Assembly: GCA_020636375.1 (NCBI GenBank)
Contig: JACJXZ010000016.1
Location: forward strand, 221,885-285,884
Direction of reading: 5' to 3'
DNA from: Lewinellaceae bacterium
Lineage (GTDB): Bacteria; Bacteroidota; Bacteroidia; Chitinophagales; Saprospiraceae
DNA: 64,000 bases
Below the pieces are notes generated by a model. The model was not told where the DNA came from, did no database searches, and saw nothing but the letters and a program-made list of their open reading frames with translations. A program made the position numbers and the translations under genes. Shown one piece after another: positions 34,601-43,084 of this stretch. The number at the start of each line of letters is the position of its first letter. Position 1 is the stretch's first letter.

Positions 34601-37600
34601 CAACCTTGCCCAGTCTTACTGCAACATCGGCGCCAGCTTCGTCGACCGCACCCGCGTCAACGTCTGCGCCGGCGCCTTCAAGTTCGTCCGCGACTGGACG
34701 GTCATCGACTGGTGCAACGGCGACAACCTGGGCGAAGATTCCCAGGTGATCAAGGTCGGCGACTTCACCGCTCCCGTAGTTACCTGCCCCGGGCAGGACT
34801 ACGACTGGGACGGCGACCTGGACCCGCTGGTGTTCTCCACCAGCCCGTTCAGCTGTACAGCCGCCTTCTCCGTGCCGCTGCCCGGCGTGACCGACAACTG
34901 TTCCAACTATCAGGTGAAAACCGAGATCGTTACAGAGGTTGCCGTCCAGGTGACCAACCAGTACGGCCAGGTGACCGGCACCCGCATCGACACAGTGGTG
35001 GTTCGCCTCATCCCCTGGAACGCGCCTTCGCGGCTGGTCAGCGGCATTCCCGCCGGCGACCACTACTTCCGCTATACCGTGGAGGATGGATGCGGCAACA
35101 CGGTGATTAAATACTGCCCGTTCTCGGTCAGAGACCAGGTGGCCCCGACCGCCATCTGCGACGACGACCTCAACGTCTCCATCGGCGGCGCTGACTTTGC
35201 CCGCATCTATGCCGCTGACATCGATGAAGGCTCCAACGACAACTGCGGCACAATTGACATTGCCGTGCGCCGCACCGGGGTCGTGCTGGACCAGTTCGGG
35301 CGCGTCATACCCTTCGTCTGCGGAAACCAGACGAGCCCGTGGGCACCGTATGTCGACTTCTACTGCTGCGACATCGGCCGCAGCATCACCATCGAGCTGC
35401 GCGTGAGAGACGAGTACGGCAACGAGAACCTCTGCTGGCTGGCCATCACGCCGGAGGAGAAAGTGAAGCCTTATTGCTATGCGCCGCACCCCGTGTCCAT
35501 CGACTGCGACGACCTGCCGTACAACTTCGATGCCACCGACACCCTGCAATTGCAGCAATTATTCGGCGACGCCACTTCGGTTGACAACTGCAGCTCCTAC
35601 GAGCGCGAGCTGCCGCCGGTGGCCAACCTCGAGTGCGGGTTTGGGACCATCATCCGCCGCTTCCGCGCCAGAGACATCAACGGCAACGAAAGCGTGAACC
35701 TCTGTACGCAGACAGTCACCATCCGCGAAGTGCACAACTACGAGATTCGCTTCCCGGCCGACGCTGAAGCCAACTGCGGCGTGGCTGACGCCGACAGCGT
35801 CACCTACAACGAGATCGGCTGCGACCTGCTGGCCGTCAGCCATACCGACGAGGTGTTCTCCGCTTCCGGAACCGAGTGTTACAAAGTATTCCGCAAGTGG
35901 AAGGTCCTCAACTGGTGCCAGTACGACGGCCAGTCCGCACCCATCGTGATCGGCCGCGACGAAGACTGCGACGGCCGGCCCGGCGACGAGGCCGTGTGGG
36001 TGCTGCACCGCCCCGGCGGAAAGACCTACATCGACCGCGACAATAATGAAACCGAGCCGAACAACGTGCCGCTGGCCTTCCAGAACATTTGCAACGGCAT
36101 CGACGACTTCTGGCGCAAGATCGATTACAACGGCGGTTTCTACCAGTACACCCAGATCATCAAGGTCTATGACGATATCGAGCCGCAGGTCATCGCCACG
36201 GCGCAGGACTTCTGTTCGTACGACAACGTCAACTGCACCGGCCTGGTTGGCCTGCCCTTCCGCATCGACGAGAACTGCACGCCGAACGACCTCCAGATCA
36301 AGGTGTTCCTGGATGCCGGCGACAACGGCACCATCGACGCCGACCTGCAGAACCTGACAGACGGCTTGTTTGACGACTTCCGCCTGACGGGTTCTTATCC
36401 GAACTACCAGCTCAACGGCCGCTTCCCGATCGGTTGCCATGCTTTTGAAGTGCACGTAAAGGACGGCTGCGGCAATGCCAACAGCGAGCGGCTGGACTTC
36501 TGCGTCGTCGACTGCAAGGCGCCCTCGCCAATTTGCATCAACGGCCTGGCCATCGAGCTGATGCCGTTCGACAACAACGGGGACGACATCCCGGACGAAG
36601 GCCGCATGGCGATCTGGGCCAGCGATTTCATCGTCAGCCCGTCAGCCGATTGCACCGGCCCGGTCACCTACTCGATCAACCGCGTGGGCGATCCGGCCAA
36701 TGTGGACTCCACCGGCATCATGCTCACCTGCGCCGACACCGGTACCCTGGTGGTGCAAATCTGGGCGTATGACCAAACCGGCAACGGCGATTTCTGCGAG
36801 ACCTACATCCTGGTGCAGGACAACATGGGCACCTGCGGCGCAGATTCCCTCACCGTTGGCATTGCCGGGGCCATTGCCACCGAGGCTAACAATGCAGTCG
36901 AAGATGTCCGCGTGAGCCTCTCCGGCCAGGCTACCGCCAGCATGATGACCGGCAGCGACGGCGCCTACAGCTTCAGCAACCTGCTGGAAGGCTACGACTA
37001 CACGGTCACGCCGCGCCGCAATGACGGCTACCTCAACGGCGTGTCCACGTTCGACCTGGTGCTGATCAGCAAGCACATCCTGGGCGTGCAGCCGCTGAAC
37101 AGCCCGTACAAGATCATCGCCGCCGACGTGAACAACAGCCGTTCGATCACGACCCTCGACCTGATCCAGCTGCGCAAGCTGATCCTGTCGATCGACACCC
37201 AGATGAGCAACAACACCAGCTGGCGCTTCGTGCGGCGGTCCTACGTCTTCCCGCAGCCAAACAACCCGTGGTTTGAGCCCTTCCCGGAGATCATCAACAT
37301 CAACGACCTCCCGGGAACCGGCATCAGCAACGCGGATTTTGTGGCCATCAAGATCGGCGACATCAACCTGGACGCCCGCCCGAACAGCCTTGCCCGCGTT
37401 CAGGGCCGCACGGTGGCCGGCACCTTCACCTTCGACCTGGAAGATGTCGAACTGAAGGCCGGCAATGAGTACACGGTTGCCTTTGCCGCCGCCGACATCG
37501 CCTCGGTCGAAGGCTATCAGGCCACCCTGGCGTTCAGCCACAACGCCCTGGAACTGGTGGACATCATCGAAGGGGAGGTGAAAGAGGAGAACTTCGGCCT

Positions 37601-38105
37601 GACCCACCTTGGCGAAGGCCTGATCACCACTAGTTGGAACCATTTGGCGAATAGCGAAAAGCGAACAGCGAGCACTGCGCTCTTCAGCCTCGTATTCCGG
37701 GCAAGAACGGAGGGCAGGCTGAGCCAGTTCCTGAGCGCAGGTTCGCAGGTCACTCCGGCGGAGGCCTACAACACCCGGGGCGAGTTCCTGGACGTGGCGG
37801 TCCGCTTCAACGGGCAGCCTGCTGCCCTTGCCGCTTCGGCGAACCGGTTCGAGCTGTATCAGAACACGCCGAACCCCTTCCGGGGCGAGACGGTGATCGG
37901 CTTCCACCTGCCGGCCGACGGCCCGGTGACGGTGACAGTGAGCGACGTGACGGGCCGGGTGCTGAAGCTGGTTCGCCTGGATGGCGTCAGGGGATACAAC
38001 AATCTCATTGTGAACTCCAATGGCCTGCCGGCCTCCGGCGTGCTGCACTACACCCTCGAAACTTCCGGTTTCACGGCGACGAAAAAGATGGTGATTGTGG
38101 AGTAA
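31689..38105 (+). CDS. Giant T9SS-exported surface protein with HYR-like repeats, dockerin-like and cohesin-like domains
   Basis: A 2138-residue protein. Signal peptide to about residue 35 (LGSLSAYAQ). Residues about 40-1720 consist of roughly ten beta-sandwich repeats with DNCD/DDCD and Cys-pair patterns (for example TVTDNCDGNH, VDDNCDNNVQVTF, CTAAFSVPLPGVTDNCS), similar to HYR modules. About 1722-1780 is a carboxypeptidase-regulatory/SdrD-B-like module (TGSDGAYSFSNLLEGYDYTV). About 1780-1895 contains dockerin-like loops (ADVNNSRSITTLDLIQLRKL and KIGDINLDA). About 1900-2017 resembles a cohesin (VEGYQATLAFSHNALELVDI). The last 85 residues form a T9SS sorting domain (YQNTPNPFRGETVI). It is probably an adhesin or matrix protein on the cell surface. 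Single gene followed by a strong terminator. Confidence 0.85.
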   Translation: MEKTNFTNASPFRWLKFPALLLVFGLLGSLSAYAQPQLVVFDAGGLPPSSPMVKVLPEGQCGYQFQWTVAVFDLAGPASATSYISTSTSSTSVNPGASLMQMGAGQTYLLDVIAAVGTNTLTIRKDGPSGSVTQTYTIIVDDVRAPVVYGPGNMVVEVPSCDPNGVPVNWTVSAVDDCDLAPALVHAGGPASGSVLSAAGSPYTVSYTATDDDGNTTPYSFTITVNQAPNPDPIVDVSGNGQFTVPACQPSASVYFTGNIYACGISAGDDLTGQITVSGAPLTVVYIQEEDGFAFFEAVGNLAPNIYPVQVSYGGVTVSTLFNVVQDANQLPDITMPGNLTYLLPACTNQVPARFAITIDDDCDPVINTNPNRLSFTYNNGSGPVALTPLAGFDPAQGYFEFERILRANDDGAVITASYRDNAGNLRIVDATLQVVSQPDTWAPLIIYPSQDINLTLDPCDTGPATARFEVTVTDNCDGNHTFANTLVPGSNYTVSVTQLSPNGGGQGTVSPVLIGGQTFELQLLPGVYQVVVSAEDAAGNGRDEDFFIIVNQNPAPTVNLACNVDLNVTLDGNCQRFITADMVLEGGFGCADEADFRVRIVNDDNPSNGNILDGHGQFIYEVTYVGPDFPNFNWQDCWGFITGEDKTAPSLSCPAPTSQGTVVYDCFTTTGALATTDLSMQPLNFSCFIDGQAGIDPGVHFYDLIPFQVDRTDYYTILVSDQFVTSTGAASAEESAIALFQGGYSPTNPCENIIAFQDEPIDNVTPPLAAGEPNLRLSLPLIAGETYYLWVTSDDALATGSYTVDICPDENGRIGLFSSTTVLNPATWEPMTINTTVLWPRRDVSLTLPLFCEDFDLIFNNPASLSITGSPTVDDNCDNNVQVTFTDTYSSAGDCAPIIITRTFRAIDDVGKVSTCQQVITLNRPDELDVDFPPRTVPIECDEQFATLPNGNPAPSHTGYPFIVTVGGIRNLAQSYCNIGASFVDRTRVNVCAGAFKFVRDWTVIDWCNGDNLGEDSQVIKVGDFTAPVVTCPGQDYDWDGDLDPLVFSTSPFSCTAAFSVPLPGVTDNCSNYQVKTEIVTEVAVQVTNQYGQVTGTRIDTVVVRLIPWNAPSRLVSGIPAGDHYFRYTVEDGCGNTVIKYCPFSVRDQVAPTAICDDDLNVSIGGADFARIYAADIDEGSNDNCGTIDIAVRRTGVVLDQFGRVIPFVCGNQTSPWAPYVDFYCCDIGRSITIELRVRDEYGNENLCWLAITPEEKVKPYCYAPHPVSIDCDDLPYNFDATDTLQLQQLFGDATSVDNCSSYERELPPVANLECGFGTIIRRFRARDINGNESVNLCTQTVTIREVHNYEIRFPADAEANCGVADADSVTYNEIGCDLLAVSHTDEVFSASGTECYKVFRKWKVLNWCQYDGQSAPIVIGRDEDCDGRPGDEAVWVLHRPGGKTYIDRDNNETEPNNVPLAFQNICNGIDDFWRKIDYNGGFYQYTQIIKVYDDIEPQVIATAQDFCSYDNVNCTGLVGLPFRIDENCTPNDLQIKVFLDAGDNGTIDADLQNLTDGLFDDFRLTGSYPNYQLNGRFPIGCHAFEVHVKDGCGNANSERLDFCVVDCKAPSPICINGLAIELMPFDNNGDDIPDEGRMAIWASDFIVSPSADCTGPVTYSINRVGDPANVDSTGIMLTCADTGTLVVQIWAYDQTGNGDFCETYILVQDNMGTCGADSLTVGIAGAIATEANNAVEDVRVSLSGQATASMMTGSDGAYSFSNLLEGYDYTVTPRRNDGYLNGVSTFDLVLISKHILGVQPLNSPYKIIAADVNNSRSITTLDLIQLRKLILSIDTQMSNNTSWRFVRRSYVFPQPNNPWFEPFPEIININDLPGTGISNADFVAIKIGDINLDARPNSLARVQGRTVAGTFTFDLEDVELKAGNEYTVAFAAADIASVEGYQATLAFSHNALELVDIIEGEVKEENFGLTHLGEGLITTSWNHLANSEKRTASTALFSLVFRARTEGRLSQFLSAGSQVTPAEAYNTRGEFLDVAVRFNGQPAALAASANRFELYQNTPNPFRGETVIGFHLPADGPVTVTVSDVTGRVLKLVRLDGVRGYNNLIVNSNGLPASGVLHYTLETSGFTATKKMVIVE

Positions 38106-38174
38106 CCAAGAGATACGTAGAAATGCATGGAGATGGGTAATCTCCACGACATAAACTGACATGTACTGATCTTC

Positions 38175-38211
38175 AGCCCGGGCGTCCCGAAAGGGGCGTC
38201 CGGGCTTTTTT
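38175..38211 (+). terminator. Factor-independent terminator of the giant surface-protein gene
   Basis: AGCCCGGGCGTCCC, a short GAAA-type loop and GGGGCGTCCGGGCT form a GC-rich stem followed by seven T residues. Confidence 0.85.
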
Positions 38212-38363
38212 GTTGGGGCGGCAGGGGTGACAGGGATACCACTCCTCGCGGTAGCGCTGCCAGGATTAGGGGTGGTATCCCCGGCCGCGAGGGCAACCGC
38301 CTTTTCCTTCATTTGTAGCCTTGGCTGGTTTTAGGCCATAGGTTTTAGGGCAACCCAAGCCCC

Positions 38364-38564
38364 CAAACCTGTTTATCCTGTTCACCCTGTCTATACCTAC
38401 GCACCACTTGAAAGCGGTACGTCCGGGCCCCAAACCTGTTCATCCTGTACATCCTGTCTATACCTACGCACCACTTGAAAGCGGTACGTCCGGGCTCCAA
38501 ACCTGTTCATCCTGTACATCCTGTCCATACCTACGCACCACTTAAAAGTGACACGTCCTGGCGG
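38364..38564. repeat. Three tandem copies of a 67-bp unit
   Basis: Units begin with CAAACCTGTT at 38364, 38431 and 38498, a strict 67-base period. Each contains ATCCTGT words, TATACCTACGCACCACTT and GGTACGTCCGGGC; copies one and two are nearly identical and the third has diverged at its end. The repeat ends close to the oxyR stop codon. A preceding GGTTTTAGGCC-TTTTAGGGCAACCCA segment (38327-38357) also occurs at 15610-15652. Confidence 0.85.
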
Positions 38565-38584
38565 CACGCCCGGTCCCTGTCTGC

Positions 38585-39526
38585 CTACTTATCCTCAATC
38601 CGTATGTCAACATCCACCCGCAGAAAATCCTGTCCGGATTTCAGGCTGTTGGGCAGCGATTCGACGATGGCTTCCCGGACAGCCTCCAGCATGCGGTCGC
38701 GGGCAAAGCCGTGGTAGACCACCAGGCTGACCTCCCGGGCGGGGGCCGGCGGCAGGAAGGGCTTCAGCCGGCGGCGCTGCCTTTTGGGCATGGACAAGGT
38801 AGCCAGTTGGGGAAGGATGGTGATGCCCTGCTGGGAATCGACCAGTTGGATGAGGGTTTCGATGCTGCCGGCCTCGTAGTCCAGCCGCTGGCTGCTCTTC
38901 TGGCGCAGCTCGCACAGGTTGATGACCTGCGACTGGAAGCAGTGGGCTTCCTCCAGCAGCCACAACTGGTTGGGGTCGATGTCCCGGGGCAGCAGGAATT
39001 CCTTGTCGTAGGTATTGGTCGTGTATACGACGAAGGGTTCGTAGAAAACGGGATGCTCCTCGATGCCCGGGTGGTTGACCGGCGTGGCCATCAGGCCGAC
39101 GTCCAGCGTCCCTGCTCTCAGGTGGCGGACGATCTGCTCGGTGGTGTATTCCCAGATCTTGAGCTTGACGCCGGGGTACTTTGCAAGGAAGGGGCGGGCA
39201 AAAAGCGGCAGGATGTAGGGCGCCAGGGTAGGGATGATCCCCATATTGACAGTGCCTTCGATGTGCCCTTTGTAGGCCCGGGCCAGCTCCGGAATCCCTT
39301 CGGCCTCTTTGAGTATCTTCCGGGCGCGCTCCAGGATCATTTTTCCGACCGGTGTCAGTGCCACCGGCTTGCGGCTGCGGTCGAACACTTTTACCCCCAG
39401 TTCTTCTTCCAGTTTCTGGATCATCATGCTCAGGGTGGGCTGGGTGACGAAACAGGCCTCGGCCGCCCGGGCAAAGTGCCGGTGCGTGGCCACGGCGGAT
39501 ATGTATTCCAGTTGTTGTAAAGTCAT
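38585..39526 (-). CDS. oxyR: Hydrogen-peroxide sensing LysR-family regulator OxyR
   Basis: A 313-residue LysR-type regulator starting MTLQQLEYISAVATHRHFAR; the frame extends to 39592 but that part is not conserved. N-terminal winged HTH (AAEACFVTQPTLSMMIQKLE) and C-terminal effector domain. Two cysteines, Cys196 (EEAHCFQ) and Cys205 (INLCELR), are nine residues apart like Cys199 and Cys208 of E. coli OxyR, so peroxide-driven disulfide switching is likely. Targets would be catalase or peroxiredoxin genes, none of which are in the window. A -7 element lies just upstream. Confidence 0.88.
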   Translation of the reverse strand: MTLQQLEYISAVATHRHFARAAEACFVTQPTLSMMIQKLEEELGVKVFDRSRKPVALTPVGKMILERARKILKEAEGIPELARAYKGHIEGTVNMGIIPTLAPYILPLFARPFLAKYPGVKLKIWEYTTEQIVRHLRAGTLDVGLMATPVNHPGIEEHPVFYEPFVVYTTNTYDKEFLLPRDIDPNQLWLLEEAHCFQSQVINLCELRQKSSQRLDYEAGSIETLIQLVDSQQGITILPQLATLSMPKRQRRRLKPFLPPAPAREVSLVVYHGFARDRMLEAVREAIVESLPNSLKSGQDFLRVDVDIRIEDK

Positions 39527-39548
39527 TTTCAGATAGATTTTGTCTATG

Positions 39549-39556
39549 CAAAAATA
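39549..39556 (-). promoter_or_regulatory. -7 element TATTTTTG of oxyR
   Basis: On the minus strand TATTTTTG matches TAnnTTTG, 23 bases before the oxyR ATG. It lies in the shared region with the divergent gene at 39636. Confidence 0.45.
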
Positions 39557-39635
39557 AGTATCATCAAGCCTGTTTATTGAATGATTGCTCAAAATTTTTG
39601 TTTATTTTCCAGCCGAACCAGACTCCATTTCGAAC

Positions 39636-41243
39636 ATGAATATATTGCCGACTCTTTCCCTTCTGGCTGTTTTGAGCTTTTCCGGAGCGGCCTTCCTTAC
39701 GGGGGGCAATATGGCAGAGATTTGCGACAACGCCCGGGATGACGACGCCGACGGCCTGGCGGACCTGAACGACCCGGACTGCGACTGCGCCCTGGCCGTC
39801 CCGGTGTCGCTGATCCCCAACCCTTCGTTTGAGGAGCAGTCCTGTTGTCCGTCCTTTCGCGCTCAGATGTACTGCGCTGCCGACTGGATTCAGGCGTCTT
39901 CTGCCACCACCGATTACCTGCACACCTGCGGATGGATGGGCTGGGGCGGCCTGCCGCCGCCGTTGCCCTTTCCCGACGGGGACGCCTGCATCGGCTTTCG
40001 GGACGGCAGGCCCCCCGAAGACAACGGCGAAGCCGCACAACCCAACTGGAAGGAGTACGCCGGCGCGTGCCTGACCAGCCCGTTGCTGGCCGGAACGCAT
40101 TACCGGTTTGAATTTTATCTCGGCTTTACCCACCTGGACAACTCCCCGTCGATCAAACTGAGTTTCTTCGGCGCCGCCGATTGCGCCAGCCTGCCCTTTG
40201 GCGGAGGCGACTCGGATTTCGGCTGCCCGGCTAACAGCCCGGATTGGTTAGAACTGGGGGCTGTGACCGTGGAAGGCATCAACGAGTGGAAATCGGTCCG
40301 GATCGATATCGTTCCGGAACAGGATATCCACGCCGTAGCCATTGGCCCGGGGTGTGCCCCCAGAGTATCGGTATTCAGCCTCTATTATTTTTTTGACAAG
40401 CTGGTGCTGGCGGATGCGCGGGAGTTCGAATTCCAGCCGGGCCCACTGGCACACCCCTGTTCCGGAGATTTCGGCCTGAGGGTTCCGTATTACGACACCC
40501 TCCAATACCAGTGGTACCGCGACGGCCTGGCCCTGCCGGGAGAGACGGCGCATCAGCTGAACGGCATCGCTGAAGAGGGTGTCTACCAGGTGCGCCTCCT
40601 GGGCCCAGGCAGTTGCCGGGTTACGCCGTCCTACCGGCATCAGGTGCCGGCGAAGGCCGGGGAATTGGCCCGCGTGATCTGCCCGGGTGAAACCTACAGC
40701 TTTGGCGGCCGGGTTCTGTCCGAGCGCGGCACCTACCTGGATACCCTGCAAACCCGGGACGGTTGCGACAGCATCGTCCGGCTGCGGCTGGAGGTGGCCG
40801 GCGAGACGGTAGATACGGCTTATATAAAAATATTCGAAGGGGAAAACTGGGAAGTTGCAGGCAAATCCTATTCCCGGCCGGGGGAATATCTCCTGGCCCT
40901 CACGTCCAGCCAGGGGTGCGACAGCCTGGTTTATCTCTTCCTCGATCATTACAAAATTTATATCCCCTCCGCTTTCTCCCCTAATGGCGACGGCTACAAT
41001 GATACCTTTTTTATCTTTGCCGGCGAAGACATCGACGCCGTGCTCCGTTTTCAGGTGTTCAGCCGCTGGGGCAGCCTGGTTTTCGAATCGGAGATGCTTC
41101 CGCCGGGCGACCCCGGCAGCGGCTGGGATGGCAAAACTGCCGGCAGAGATGCGCCGCCCGGGCTGTACGCCTACCAGGCCGTTGTCCGGGCCCCGGATGG
41201 AAGAGAACACCGGGTGCGAGGTGCAGTGATGCTGGTGAGGTAG
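39636..41243 (+). CDS. Secreted protein with gliding-motility-associated C-terminal (CHU_C, T9SS type B) domain
   Basis: A 535-residue protein. The start MNILPTLSLLAVLSFSGAAF gives a signal peptide; an ATG at 39585 would bury it. Just after it, ICDNARDDDADGLADLNDPDCDC is a calcium-binding thrombospondin type 3-like motif, also known from Bacteroidota surface proteins. Residues about 60-250 form a lectin- or CBM-like domain with several Cys, about 290-430 an Ig-like part and a pair of repeats (QTRDGCDSIVRLRL, TSSQGCDSLVYLFL). The last 85 residues (IPSAFSPNGDGYNDTFFIF ... PPGLYAYQAVV) form the CHU_C domain that targets proteins to T9SS. Confidence 0.85.
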   Translation: MNILPTLSLLAVLSFSGAAFLTGGNMAEICDNARDDDADGLADLNDPDCDCALAVPVSLIPNPSFEEQSCCPSFRAQMYCAADWIQASSATTDYLHTCGWMGWGGLPPPLPFPDGDACIGFRDGRPPEDNGEAAQPNWKEYAGACLTSPLLAGTHYRFEFYLGFTHLDNSPSIKLSFFGAADCASLPFGGGDSDFGCPANSPDWLELGAVTVEGINEWKSVRIDIVPEQDIHAVAIGPGCAPRVSVFSLYYFFDKLVLADAREFEFQPGPLAHPCSGDFGLRVPYYDTLQYQWYRDGLALPGETAHQLNGIAEEGVYQVRLLGPGSCRVTPSYRHQVPAKAGELARVICPGETYSFGGRVLSERGTYLDTLQTRDGCDSIVRLRLEVAGETVDTAYIKIFEGENWEVAGKSYSRPGEYLLALTSSQGCDSLVYLFLDHYKIYIPSAFSPNGDGYNDTFFIFAGEDIDAVLRFQVFSRWGSLVFESEMLPPGDPGSGWDGKTAGRDAPPGLYAYQAVVRAPDGREHRVRGAVMLVR

Positions 41244-41261
41244 GGGAAGCCGGGTAAAATT

Positions 41262-41340
41262 CACTCACTCACTCATTCACTCATTCACTCATTCCCTCAT
41301 TCCCTCATTCATTCATTCACTCATTCATTCCCTCACCCCC
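41262..41340. repeat. TCATTCAC/TCATTCCC microsatellite
   Basis: About ten units of ACTCATTC and CCTCATTC directly upstream of the TetR gene at 41348, leaving no room for a normal promoter except within the repeat. Length variation here could change expression of that regulator. Related repeats are at 3893 and 31036. Confidence 0.75.
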
Positions 41341-41347
41341 TCCTCCC

Positions 41348-41974
41348 ATGTCCAACAAAATAAAAATACTGGAAGCAGCTTTGAGGCTGTTCAACCGCGA
41401 CGGCTTTGTCAACGTGCGGCTGCAGCACATTGCCGACGAAGCGGTGGTCAGCGTGGGCAACATAGCCTATCATTTTCCCGGCAAGGACGCCATCCTGCTG
41501 GCGATATACGAGGAGCTGGCCCGGAAGCAAAAAGAGTTGCTGGCCGAATACCGGGTAGTGCCCCTCTTCGACAATATCGGCCGGCTCATCCGCCGCACCT
41601 TTCTCCTGCAGCAGGCCTACATATTTTTTTATCTCGACACCCTGGAGCTCGTCCGGGCGAACGCCTCCATTGCGGAAGCCCACCGGCAGCACATTTCCTG
41701 GCAGGTGGCTCAGCTGGAGACGATGTTCAGCTTCAACGTAGCGCGGGGAGCTATGGTGGCCGAACCCATAGAAGGCCTGTACGGGCAACTGGCCCTTCAA
41801 TTCTGGATGACTTCCGACTTTTGGTTCACGCAACAATTAACCCGGGGCATCGGAAAATTTGAGGAGCAGGGCTACCAGCAGGCAGTCTGGGCCTTGCTGA
41901 TCCCGTATTTTACCGAGATGGGCAGGCGGGAATATGGACAAATGTTGCAGTCGCCGTATGATTTTTTCTTTTAA
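41348..41974 (+). CDS. TetR/AcrR-family transcriptional regulator (paralogue 1)
   Basis: A 208-residue regulator. The N-terminal HTH (about 5-50) reads ILEAALRLFNRDGFVNVRLQ then HIADEAVVSVGNIAYHFPGK. The C-terminal ligand-binding part is helical and aromatic-rich. It is clearly paralogous to the regulator at 42443 over the whole length (shared NVRLQ-IADEA, SVGN-AYHF, E.Y.....PLF patterns). Its position at the start of the hydrogenase locus suggests control of these genes, which is inference. Upstream region is a microsatellite. Confidence 0.85.
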   Translation: MSNKIKILEAALRLFNRDGFVNVRLQHIADEAVVSVGNIAYHFPGKDAILLAIYEELARKQKELLAEYRVVPLFDNIGRLIRRTFLLQQAYIFFYLDTLELVRANASIAEAHRQHISWQVAQLETMFSFNVARGAMVAEPIEGLYGQLALQFWMTSDFWFTQQLTRGIGKFEEQGYQQAVWALLIPYFTEMGRREYGQMLQSPYDFFF

Positions 41975-41991
41975 TCTTATCTTATTTCCTG

Positions 41992-41999
41992 TAGCTTTG
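41992..41999 (+). promoter_or_regulatory. -7 element TAGCTTTG upstream of the small protein gene
   Basis: TAGCTTTG matches TAnnTTTG and lies 42 bases before the ATG at 42042; upstream sequence is T-rich. Confidence 0.55.
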
Positions 42000-42041
42000 T
42001 TGAAAGCTTCAGTCCAATAGATTAAACAAAACTACAGATCT

Positions 42042-42398
42042 ATGGTCGGGTTTCATCTCGGTAATGAGGCATACAACGCCTTGTTGGACTTGCTTAACAA
42101 CCAGCATTTTACAGATAAGCCGGGGGAGAATTCCGATATGGATTTCCTGCTGGATGACCGCTGGTTGCAGGATACCGCCGTGGTCGAGAACGTCGTCAAA
42201 AGAAAAGGGATGTGGGAGATACACCTGGTATTCGCCCATTTCCGGACGCCGCAAAAACTGATTAAGCGGGTGATTGCCCGCCATCCTTCTCAGAAGAAGG
42301 CCCAGTTGATGGCCGGATACATGAGGCGCCTGGCGGCAAAAGACCAGCGGGGCACCCTCGCGGTGGATATCCGGGATTTCGGCTTGTGCTCCAGCTGA
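42042..42398 (+). CDS. Small conserved protein of the hydrogenase locus (family member A)
   Basis: A 118-residue soluble protein with no recognised domain. Its last 81 residues align without gaps to the protein at 48734 (about 28 identities by hand count), including RWL near the start, P-K-L-I in the centre, K-D-x-RGTL and a final F-x-x-C. Two members of one family within the same hydrogenase locus suggest a role linked to the enzyme or its maturation. It stands between the two TetR paralogues and has its own -7 element. Confidence 0.65.
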   Translation: MVGFHLGNEAYNALLDLLNNQHFTDKPGENSDMDFLLDDRWLQDTAVVENVVKRKGMWEIHLVFAHFRTPQKLIKRVIARHPSQKKAQLMAGYMRRLAAKDQRGTLAVDIRDFGLCSS

Positions 42399-42442
42399 AA
42401 GGTGCCTGCAGCATTTGTCAAAAAACCAATTTTCGTGGACCT

Positions 42443-43084
42443 ATGCCCGAATTGAGCACTAAACAGAAGATTGTCAGCGTCTCCATCCAGCTCTTCAACG
42501 AGCACGGGCTGGCCAACGTGCGCCTGCAGCAGATTGCTGACGAGGCCGGCATCAGCGTGGGCAACCTGGCCTACCACTTCCGGAACAAGGAAGCCATCGT
42601 CTGCGCCGTTCACGAAGAACTCGCCGGGGAAATTTCCGAAATCCTCTCCACCTACCGCATCTTCCCCAACCTGCTGGATTTTGACAATCAGCTCACCAAA
42701 TACTTTGGTTTCGTTCAGCAATATGCCTTCTACTACGTCGATTGCGTAGAAGTTGACCGGACCTGCCCGGAAATCGTCAACTTTCGCAGGCAGCATATCC
42801 CTAAAATGATCAGCCAGATCAGAAAGCGGTTCGACTTCAACATCAGCCGCGGCCTGATCCGCAAAGAACCCCGCCCGGGCTTTTACGATACCCTCGCCGA
42901 ATCCATCTGGGTGCTCATCGCCTTCTGGGTCACCCAAAGCCTGGCCCGAGGCAAGGCCCTGCCACTGCACCAGCAAAACTTCAAAGAGGCGATCTGGAAC
43001 CAGGTCTACCCCCACTTCACCGATAAGGGGATCGCCGAATATGAACAACTGATCCTCCCCCTGTTCCGGGCAACCGCGCCGTGA
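42443..43084 (+). CDS. TetR/AcrR-family transcriptional regulator (paralogue 2)
   Basis: A 213-residue regulator beginning MPELSTKQKIVSVSIQLFNE. HTH region NVRLQQIADEAGISVGNLAY followed by HFRNKEAIVCAVHEEL. The effector domain contains FYYVDCVEVDRTCPEIVNFR with two Cys that could respond to redox state, which is speculation. Paralogue of 41348. It lies directly before the long regulatory region of the hydrogenase small-subunit gene, so it is the best local candidate for a protein binding the TTAGAA-N6-TTCTAA dyads. Confidence 0.85.
   Translation: MPELSTKQKIVSVSIQLFNEHGLANVRLQQIADEAGISVGNLAYHFRNKEAIVCAVHEELAGEISEILSTYRIFPNLLDFDNQLTKYFGFVQQYAFYYVDCVEVDRTCPEIVNFRRQHIPKMISQIRKRFDFNISRGLIRKEPRPGFYDTLAESIWVLIAFWVTQSLARGKALPLHQQNFKEAIWNQVYPHFTDKGIAEYEQLILPLFRATAP

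Noticed and set aside
31656..35558. 1300-codon open frame antisense to the giant surface protein
   Set aside because: It mirrors GC-rich codon usage of the sense gene, has Val/Gly/Asp-rich composition without domains, and the sense frame has clear signal peptide, repeats and sorting domain.
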